NCBI GenBank assembly: GCA_033720735.1
Contig: JAWWBX010000104.1
Span: 1-12,615, forward strand
Length of the DNA stretch: 12,615 nucleotides
Source: B8-G4 sp033720735
Lineage (GTDB): Bacteria; Bacteroidota; Bacteroidia; Chitinophagales; Saprospiraceae
Direction of reading: 5' to 3'
Shown here: piece by piece, positions 1 through 5,543 of the stretch
Numbering within the stretch: the stretch's first letter is position 1
Layout: the number at the start of each line of letters is the position of its first letter
The notes under the pieces: model-generated
Database searches by the model: none
Seen by the model: only the letters and a program-made list of their open reading frames with translations
Told to the model about the DNA's origin: nothing
Program-made: the position numbers and the translations under genes

Positions 1-468
1 CCCGGGAAAATGGCCAACCTGGTAGTGAGTACCAAGCCCATTTTCCACGAAGACGCGCAGGTGCGCTATGTACTCGTCGAGGGCGCCCTGCATGAATACG
101 AAGTGAAAAAGGAGAAGAAGAAATCGAGCGACGGCGGCGAAGGCAGCCCTGCGACTGCGAACATCGTGGGCTTGTGGAGCTACGAAGTCGAGATACCAGG
201 CCAAACCCAGACGGGTACCCTTACCATTTCAGGGTCGGACGGCGACTACAGTGGTGAGATCAAGAGCGACGAAGATGACGAGGTCAGCGATATCAACGGG
301 ATCGTGCTCGAGGGCAATCGCCTCTCGTTTACCATGGATATGGACGGAGGCGGTCAAACCATGACCCTGGAATTTGAATTGGAGGTCGACGGAGATTCCT
401 ACGAAGGTGAAGTGTCAGTGGGCGAATTCGGGACGTTCCCGATCTCCGGCAGCAAGATTCCCGAATAA
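1..468 (+). CDS. C-terminal end of an amidohydrolase with a fused beta-rich domain (5' end outside window)
   Basis: The reading frame is open from base 1, so the gene starts upstream; the ATG at 10 is internal. The first visible residues (PGKMANLVVSTKPIF, then VRYVLVEG) match the closing strands of amidohydrolase-superfamily enzymes, where 'PGK.ANLVV' precedes the return to the small composite beta domain. A charged lysine-rich linker (about residues 34-54 of the visible part) then leads to a roughly 100-residue Gly/Asp/Ser-rich segment with alternating hydrophobic residues (GLWSYEVEIPGQTQTGTLTI and onward), which reads as a small beta barrel or sandwich. The catalytic part is not visible, so substrate and activity cannot be judged. 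Only 22 bases separate its stop from the next start and both followers are amidohydrolases, so co-transcription is likely. The amidohydrolase assignment rests on a short stretch plus context. The fold of the tail is inference. Confidence 0.8.
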   Translation, partial: PGKMANLVVSTKPIFHEDAQVRYVLVEGALHEYEVKKEKKKSSDGGEGSPATANIVGLWSYEVEIPGQTQTGTLTISGSDGDYSGEIKSDEDDEVSDINGIVLEGNRLSFTMDMDGGGQTMTLEFELEVDGDSYEGEVSVGEFGTFPISGSKIPE

Positions 469-490
469 CTCAAGTCAAAAACTGAAGACA

Positions 491-1846
491 ATGCAACGTT
501 TTTTCATATATCTCTGCACGATGCTGGTGCCGGTGGTGGCAGTCGCCCAGGAGACCGGCAGTATTCTCATCAAGAACGGTACAGTCCTGACCGTGACCAA
601 CGGCGTGCTGGCCGAGACTGACGTGCTCATCGAAAACGGCAAGATCAGCCGCATCGGCAAAAACCTGCGGGCACGTGACGTGCGCACGGTGGACGCCACC
701 GGTATGTTCGTCATGCCGGGTATCATCGACGCACATTCACACATCGGCATCCAGGCCACCAATGAAGCGACCAATCCCAATACGGGAGAGGTGTTTATCG
801 GCGATGCTCTGAGTCCCTTTGAGATCTCGATCTACCGGGCACTCGCTGGTGGCGTGACCGCCTCCCACGCGATGCATGGCTCGGCCAATGCCATCGGTGG
901 CCAGTGTGAAACCATCAAGCACCGCTGGGGCGAAACCGATCCGTTTGCGTATGCGATGGAAGGTGCGCCCCGCACGATCAAATTTGCCCTCGGTGAAAAT
1001 CCGATGCGCGTCCACGGAGAAGGCCGCGGTATTCCGCCACGCACCCGGATGGGCGTCGAACAAGTATTCCGCGAAGCGTTCTCGAAGGCCCGGAAGTACC
1101 AGGCAGAATGGAACGCCTACAACAAACGCAAGGCGACGGACCCACATGCAGTGCCTCCCGACTACAACCTGCGCATGGAAACGATGGTCGATATTCTCGA
1201 GGGCGAGATCATCATCCACTGCCACTCCTACCGCGCTGATGAGATCCTGATGCTGATGGATGTCCTCAAGGATTTTGGGGTCAACCGCATCTGCTTTCAG
1301 CACGTCAATGAAGGCTTCAAGATCGCACCGGAACTCGCGGCATTTGGTGCCAGCGCTTCCGTGTTTGCCGACTGGTGGGCTTACAAATTTGAGGTCTATT
1401 ACTCCACTGCCTACAACGCGGCCATCCTGACACGCAATGGCGTCGTAACGTCCATCAATTCGGACTCGGGCGAACTGATCCGGCATCTCTACCATGAGGC
1501 CGGCAAGACCCAGAAGTATGGTGGTCTCACCGACGATGAGGCGCTTGCTCTCATCACCATCAACCCGGCCAAACAACTCGGCGTGGAGGATCGCATCGGT
1601 TCGATTGAAGTCGGCAAGGAAGGAGATATCGCCATCTTCAACGCCCACCCGCTGTCGATCTATGCGATCCCGCAAATGACCATCGTCGATGGCATTGTGC
1701 GCTTCGACATCAATGACGACATGGACGATATGCGGATCGACGTCAACCCGGAAGAACAATTCCCGGCGTTCTACGAGAATCTGGATCACGACCACAACTG
1801 CATGCAGGATACCGAGTTCTTCCTCGAACACAATCACCAGCACTAA
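491..1846 (+). CDS. Secreted amidohydrolase with complete metal-binding motifs
   Basis: A 451-residue amidohydrolase-superfamily protein of the imidazolonepropionase/dipeptidase-like kind. The start at 491 is chosen because it gives a clean signal peptide (MQRFFIYLCTMLVPVVAVAQ, likely cut near residue 20); the upstream in-frame ATG at 374 would overlap the previous gene by 95 bases. Visible metal ligands: the HxH pair H82/H84 in 'GIIDAHSH', H243 (and neighbouring H245) in 'IIHCHSYR', H271 in 'FQHVNEG', and D325 in 'INSDSGE'. The closing 'NPAKQLGVEDRIGSIEVGKEGDIAIF' region is typical of the superfamily. It should hydrolyse C-N bonds of a cyclic amide or peptide-like compound with one or two metal ions, in the periplasm or outside the cell; the substrate cannot be read from sequence. 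The C-terminus is unusually His-rich. It sits in a run with amidohydrolase genes on both sides, 11 bases before the next. Confidence 0.93.
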   Translation: MQRFFIYLCTMLVPVVAVAQETGSILIKNGTVLTVTNGVLAETDVLIENGKISRIGKNLRARDVRTVDATGMFVMPGIIDAHSHIGIQATNEATNPNTGEVFIGDALSPFEISIYRALAGGVTASHAMHGSANAIGGQCETIKHRWGETDPFAYAMEGAPRTIKFALGENPMRVHGEGRGIPPRTRMGVEQVFREAFSKARKYQAEWNAYNKRKATDPHAVPPDYNLRMETMVDILEGEIIIHCHSYRADEILMLMDVLKDFGVNRICFQHVNEGFKIAPELAAFGASASVFADWWAYKFEVYYSTAYNAAILTRNGVVTSINSDSGELIRHLYHEAGKTQKYGGLTDDEALALITINPAKQLGVEDRIGSIEVGKEGDIAIFNAHPLSIYAIPQMTIVDGIVRFDINDDMDDMRIDVNPEEQFPAFYENLDHDHNCMQDTEFFLEHNHQH

Positions 1847-1857
1847 ATCAGAAGACA

Positions 1858-3144
1858 ATGCGAATTCAACATATTTTCATCGTACTCTTCGCCTGCCTGA
1901 CCACGGCAACGGCACAGCAGGTGGAGAAGTCCACTTCGGGCACTTTTGCCCTGACCAACGCGACCATCGAGACGGTGACCAACGGAACGGTCCAGGGTAC
2001 CGTGGTCATACAGAACGGCCGGATCGCTGCCGTCGGCGCCAATGCCCGGATCCCGTCAGGTGCCCAGACGATTGACTGCAACGGAATGACGGTCTATCCG
2101 GGAATGATTGATGGAGGCACGACCCTGGGCCTGACCGAGGTAGGCAGTATCTCACTGACCCAGGATTATGACGAGATCGGAGATGTCACACCGCATGTCA
2201 GCGCGCTGACCGCTGTCAATCCCAACTCAGTCCTGATCCCGGTCACCCGTGTCAGTGGCGTCACAACCGTCCTGACCAAGCCAACCGGCGGATTGTTTCC
2301 GGGTACCGCATCGGTCATCGACCTGCACGGCTACACTCCGGAGCAAATGGCAACCGGGTACGAATGTATCATCATGAATTTTCCGTCTTCCGGCCGCCGC
2401 GGCCGCTGGGATCGGCGCAGTGATGAAGACATTAAAAAGGCCGAAGAAAAAGCCCTGAAAAAGCTGAACGATGTCTGGGAGCAGGCCCGCCTGTATGAGC
2501 GCATTGCCCGTGAAGGTGGCAAAGCCGCACTCGACTACAATCCCCGGATGGAAGCACTGATACCAGCCGTCAGGGGCGAGATGGCTGTGCACATTGAGGT
2601 CAATCGCGACAAGGATATCCTGAGTGCCCTCAAATGGATCGCCGACAATGAGGTCAACGCCGTGTTGACCGGTGTGTCCGAGGGATGGCGTGTCGCTGAC
2701 TCCATCGCTGCAGCTGGCGTACCCGTCATCACCGGCCCCGTGTTGCGGACACCGGGCAGGGCATCAGACCGCTACGACATCGCTTACCGCAATGCCGGGC
2801 TCATGCAGCAGGCCGGCGTACAGGTGGCGATCCGCTCCAATGATTCAGAAAATGTGCGCAACCTGCCTTATAACGCCGGATTTGCGGCTGCCTATGGCAT
2901 GGGGCGCATGGAGGCACTGAAGGCCGTGACCATCGTGCCGGCACAGATCATGGGCCTGGGCGCGACACACGGATCGATCGAGGTGGGCAAGGTGGCCAAC
3001 CTGTTTGTTGCCGACGGCGATATCTTCGAAACCAAGACGCATGTGCACCACCTGTTTATCAACGGATGGAAGGTGCCGCTGGAAAGCAGACACACGCTGC
3101 TCTACGATGAGTTTCTGGAGCGCCGTCCCGGCTTGAAGAAATAA
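1858..3144 (+). CDS. Secreted amidohydrolase-like protein lacking most metal ligands
   Basis: A 428-residue paralogue-like neighbour of the preceding enzyme. It begins with a signal peptide (MRIQHIFIVLFACLTTATAQ) and keeps the superfamily frame: 'ALTNATIETVTNGTVQGTVV', then 'GMTVYPGMIDGG', then 'VPAQIMGLGATHGSIEVGK' and 'NLFVADGD'. The catalytic positions are changed. Where the intact enzyme has HxH, this has Gly87/Thr89 ('PGMIDGGTTLG'). The 'FQHVNEG' histidine is replaced ('LTGVSEGW'). The final aspartate aligns with Asn328, with Asp329 beside it. Only His245 in 'MAVHIEVNR' seems kept. It may be a non-catalytic partner of the neighbouring enzyme, or use different chemistry. A basic, charged helix near residues 188-225 (many Lys/Glu/Arg) has a counterpart in the intact protein. 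The gene is the last of the run and is followed by a strong terminator. Family membership is secure; loss of activity is inference from my own alignment. Confidence 0.9.
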   Translation: MRIQHIFIVLFACLTTATAQQVEKSTSGTFALTNATIETVTNGTVQGTVVIQNGRIAAVGANARIPSGAQTIDCNGMTVYPGMIDGGTTLGLTEVGSISLTQDYDEIGDVTPHVSALTAVNPNSVLIPVTRVSGVTTVLTKPTGGLFPGTASVIDLHGYTPEQMATGYECIIMNFPSSGRRGRWDRRSDEDIKKAEEKALKKLNDVWEQARLYERIAREGGKAALDYNPRMEALIPAVRGEMAVHIEVNRDKDILSALKWIADNEVNAVLTGVSEGWRVADSIAAAGVPVITGPVLRTPGRASDRYDIAYRNAGLMQQAGVQVAIRSNDSENVRNLPYNAGFAAAYGMGRMEALKAVTIVPAQIMGLGATHGSIEVGKVANLFVADGDIFETKTHVHHLFINGWKVPLESRHTLLYDEFLERRPGLKK

Positions 3145-3212
3145 GGTAGGCACAGTTTTTGTTAACCCCCCGGTGTACATATTGGGGGATATGTGCTAAC
3201 CTTTTGAAATGG

Positions 3213-3246
3213 GTGTGCTATCGTTACGATGGCACACTTTTTTTTT
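3213..3246 (+). terminator. Rho-independent terminator of the amidohydrolase run
   Basis: An 11-base-pair stem (left arm 3213-3223, right arm 3227-3237, one G-U pair) with a TTA loop is followed at once by nine T residues (3238-3246). This is a textbook intrinsic terminator for plus-strand transcripts leaving the amidohydrolase genes. The last two T bases are also part of the TAA stop codon of the minus-strand citrate synthase gene. For minus-strand transcripts the hairpin is followed only by a short T stretch, so it is probably weak in that direction. A second possible hairpin, C-run 3166-3170 with G-run 3184-3188, lies just upstream without a T-run; its role is unclear. Confidence 0.85.
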
Positions 3247-4558
3247 ATCCCGCCGAATCCAGAAAGTCCTTGACCCATTCATATGTGACCGACTTCGGTC
3301 GCTCGAGCGGCATGCCCAATGCGCGTGACCAGCACAGGGAAGCCAGCACTCCCAGAGCGCGGGACACGCCAAACAGCACGGTGTAATACTTGTACTGCGT
3401 GAGCCCGTAATACACGAGGACCGCCCCGCTGTGCGCGTCGACGTTGGGCCAGGGATTCTTCACTTTACCCAGACCCTGCAGGATCGGTGGTACGATCTCG
3501 AACAGCTTCCAGACGATCTTGATGGTCGGGTCACTGTCGATGTATTCTTCGGAAAAGCGCTTCTGAGCCATAAACCGCGGATCAGGGCGCCGCAACACGG
3601 CGTGCCCATAACCCGGAATCACCTTGCCCGCGTCGAGTGTTTCCTGGATATACTTGCGAATCTGCTCGTCCGACGGCTGGCTGGTGCCGAGGGCTTCGAT
3701 CATTTCGAAGATCCACTTGATCACCTCCTGATTGGCCAGGCCGTGCAACGGCCCCGCCAGGGCATTCATGCCCGCCGCGAATGATTGGTAGGCGTCGCTC
3801 AGGGTCGAGCCCACGAGATGGACGGTATGTGCAGACGCATTACCACCTTCGTGGTCCGCGTGGATGGTCATGTAAAGGCGCATGAAACTCTTGAAGTCCT
3901 CGTTGTCAGAGACGCCCAGCATATGGGCAAAATTGCCCGCCCAATCCAGACTGTCATTTGGCTCGATGTGCTCGCCGTTAAAGTAGGAGCGGCGGTAGAT
4001 ATAGGCCGCAATGCGCGGCAGGCAGGCGATGAGGTTCATGGCATCCTCATAGGTAGGATCCCAATAGTCATTCTTGCTCATCCCCTCGGCGTAGCGCTGC
4101 ACAAACGTGCTGTTGCTTTGCAGGCAAGAGATCGCAATATTGAACTGGGTCATCGGATGGGTATCGATCGGCAGGCTGTCCAGCACCTGGTAGGTATGCG
4201 GCGGGATGTTTCGACGGCGTTCCCACTCGTCACTCAACCAGTCCACTTCCTCCTGGGTGGGGATCTCTCCCAACAGCATCAGCCAGAACAGACCCTCCGG
4301 CAGTGGCTCTTTGTCGCCAGCGCGTTTCGGGAGTTTCTCCTTGAGATCCGGGATCGAATGTCCGCGAAAGCGGATCCCTTCGACGGGATCGAGCTGTGAC
4401 GTCTCCCAGATCATACTCTTGACCCCGCGCATGCCGCCAAACACCTGACTCAGGTGTACTTCATCGACTTTGCGGGTGCCGTGGGCTTTCAGGGTGGCGC
4501 GCATTTCATTGCGCAACTCCAGGGATCTAATATAAAAGGCCTCTTTTAACTTGTCCAT
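3245..4558 (-). CDS. gltA: Citrate synthase, eukaryotic (mitochondrial)-like type
   Basis: A 437-residue citrate synthase that condenses acetyl-CoA with oxaloacetate to citrate at the entry of the TCA cycle, in the cytoplasm. All three catalytic residues are visible: H272 in 'AGPLHGLANQE', H319 in 'GYGHAVLR' and D374 in 'NPWPNVDAHSG'. The protein reads like animal mitochondrial citrate synthase throughout: 'YGGMRGMKG..ETS.LDP.EGIRFRG.SIP' has its match in 'FGGMRGVKSMIWETSQLDP', and 'PLPEGLFWL', 'TIH.DHEGGN.SAHT.HLVG', 'YYTVLFGVSRALGVLA' and 'RALG.PLERPKS' all match. It has no mitochondrial presequence. Eukaryote-like citrate synthases are known in some bacteria (described in Geobacter) and are usually dimeric rather than NADH-inhibited hexamers; that property is inferred here. 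The ATG at 4556-4558 leaves the usual N-terminal helix. The gene stands alone, divergent from the DUF3109 gene and convergent with the amidohydrolase run. I found no convincing consensus promoter upstream. Confidence 0.97.
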   Translation of the reverse strand: MDKLKEAFYIRSLELRNEMRATLKAHGTRKVDEVHLSQVFGGMRGVKSMIWETSQLDPVEGIRFRGHSIPDLKEKLPKRAGDKEPLPEGLFWLMLLGEIPTQEEVDWLSDEWERRRNIPPHTYQVLDSLPIDTHPMTQFNIAISCLQSNSTFVQRYAEGMSKNDYWDPTYEDAMNLIACLPRIAAYIYRRSYFNGEHIEPNDSLDWAGNFAHMLGVSDNEDFKSFMRLYMTIHADHEGGNASAHTVHLVGSTLSDAYQSFAAGMNALAGPLHGLANQEVIKWIFEMIEALGTSQPSDEQIRKYIQETLDAGKVIPGYGHAVLRRPDPRFMAQKRFSEEYIDSDPTIKIVWKLFEIVPPILQGLGKVKNPWPNVDAHSGAVLVYYGLTQYKYYTVLFGVSRALGVLASLCWSRALGMPLERPKSVTYEWVKDFLDSAG

Positions 4559-4787
4559 GTGTTGTCATATGTTCGTAAAGGGATATCATTTCAAATTGGC
4601 ACTTGCCACTCGTCCGCCCTGTGGATCACGTGATGTCCCTGGATCTGGATCTCGCTGCTGAAACGGTGAGAACGGATGGATTGGCTCCTGTTGCCAGGGT
4701 TGTCTGTGCCGGACATGTATTATACGCTATTCGGGGGAAATTGTTCGTCATATGCAGGGGATAAAATTCACATAATTTAGCGGGATC
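4559..4787. promoter_or_regulatory. Divergent intergenic region with repeated palindromes
   Basis: This 229-base gap separates the starts of the citrate synthase gene (minus) and the DUF3109 gene (plus), so it should hold both promoters. Two copies of GTCATATG lie at 4564-4571 and 4747-4754, each containing the palindrome CATATG and each followed within about 15 bases by GGGATA. A 10-base perfect palindrome ATCACGTGAT lies at 4625-4634. A TAATTTAG at 4773-4780 resembles the Bacteroidota -7 element, but it has no matching TTG at the right distance and sits very near the start codon. None of these is more than a candidate site. No small gene is convincing here. Confidence 0.35.
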
Positions 4788-5393
4788 ATGCTGCTGATCG
4801 GTGATATCATGGTTAGTGAGGCGCTCGTCGAGGATGAGTTTGTCTGTCACCTCGAAAAATGCCAGGGCGCGTGCTGCTGGAAAGGGGACTATGGTGCACC
4901 GCTCGAGCCGGCTGAGATGGTCTTGCTCGAGCAACTCGCACCTCAGCTCAGGTCGTGGCTGGAGCCGTCATCGCAACAGTTTCTCGACTCCCAGGGCCCC
5001 TTTACCTACTACGCCGAACAGAAAAAGTACGGGACCACCCTGCGAGATGACGGGGCCTGCGTGTTTATGCGCCGCAACGAGAATGGAATTGCGGAATGCG
5101 CCATCGAACGCGCCCATGAGGCCGGTGAGATAACATTTCGCAAACCGATCTCCTGCCACCTGTATCCCGTCCGTGTGACCCGCATCGAAGCAGTCCGTTT
5201 TGAGGCACTCAATTACGACCAATGGAGCATCTGTGCGCCCGCCTGCGCACACGGCGAAGCCCTGCAGGTACCCTTGTATCGTTTCGTGCGGGAGGCGCTG
5301 ATCCGCCGCTATGGGGAGGCGTTTTACAACGAACTCGACGCCGTGGCCCGCGATCTGCGTTCAGAAGCGCCGGCCGGCACAAATCCCTCCTGA
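4788..5393 (+). CDS. DUF3109 family cysteine-rich protein
   Basis: A 201-residue soluble protein of the DUF3109 family, widespread in Bacteroidota and of unknown function. The start 'MLLIGDIMVSEALVEDEFVC' fits the family's conserved opening, in which a short beta-strand segment precedes the first cysteine. Nine cysteines fall in clusters: C20, C25, C29 and C30 ('FVCHLEKCQGACCWKGD'), C91, C104, C123 ('PISCHLYPVRV'), C149 and C153 ('WSICAPAC'). The pattern resembles the YkgJ-like Fe-S/zinc-binding proteins, so a metal or iron-sulphur site is likely, but the cofactor is not shown. There is no signal peptide, so it should be cytoplasmic. It is divergent from citrate synthase and separated from the following foldase gene by 150 bases that include a clear promoter, so it is probably its own unit. 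Family call is confident; function is unknown. Confidence 0.9.
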   Translation: MLLIGDIMVSEALVEDEFVCHLEKCQGACCWKGDYGAPLEPAEMVLLEQLAPQLRSWLEPSSQQFLDSQGPFTYYAEQKKYGTTLRDDGACVFMRRNENGIAECAIERAHEAGEITFRKPISCHLYPVRVTRIEAVRFEALNYDQWSICAPACAHGEALQVPLYRFVREALIRRYGEAFYNELDAVARDLRSEAPAGTNPS

Positions 5394-5428
5394 CCTCATC
5401 CCACAGACTCAATTAACGGTTGGTGACG

Positions 5429-5459
5429 TTTGAATATTTGAACGAAGGGCTTACCTTTG
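5429..5459 (+). promoter_or_regulatory. Bacteroidota-type housekeeping promoter for the ppiD-like gene
   Basis: TTTG at 5429-5432, a 19-base spacer, then TACCTTTG at 5452-5459. This matches the primary sigma-factor consensus described for Bacteroides (TTTG at about -33 and TAnnTTTG at about -7). Transcription would start near 5465, leaving an untranslated leader of roughly 80 bases before the foldase start codon. The leader contains the inverted repeat listed separately. The match is complete on both elements and the position fits, but no start-site data are available. Confidence 0.75.
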
Positions 5460-5467
5460 CAGACGCT

Positions 5468-5515
5468 TTTCCTGACTACGCTTGACAGCAACTTAATGCA
5501 TTGAAAATCAGGAAA
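5468..5515 (+). promoter_or_regulatory. Inverted repeat in the ppiD leader
   Basis: TTTCCTGA at 5468-5475 is perfectly complementary to TCAGGAAA at 5508-5515, separated by 32 bases. One extra G-U pair is possible outside the stem (5467 with 5516). If transcription starts near 5465, this 8-9 base-pair stem would lie at the very 5' end of the mRNA. It could protect the transcript end, control translation or, on DNA, be an operator. There is no T-run, so it is not a terminator. Confidence 0.3.
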
Positions 5516-5543
5516 GTAACAATTCAAATAAGAAATCATTTAG

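Noticed and set aside
374..490. Longer N-terminus for the intact amidohydrolase
   Set aside because: It would overlap the upstream gene by 95 bases and bury the signal peptide; the ATG at 491 fits better.
737..1858. 373-residue minus-strand open frame
   Set aside because: Antisense shadow of the intact amidohydrolase; no recognisable family and the plus-strand gene has catalytic motifs and a signal peptide.
3785..4399. 204-residue plus-strand open frame
   Set aside because: Antisense shadow of citrate synthase, which has all catalytic residues.
4626..4934. 102-residue minus-strand open frame
   Set aside because: It mostly overlaps the start of the DUF3109 gene, has no family resemblance, and would fill the promoter region.
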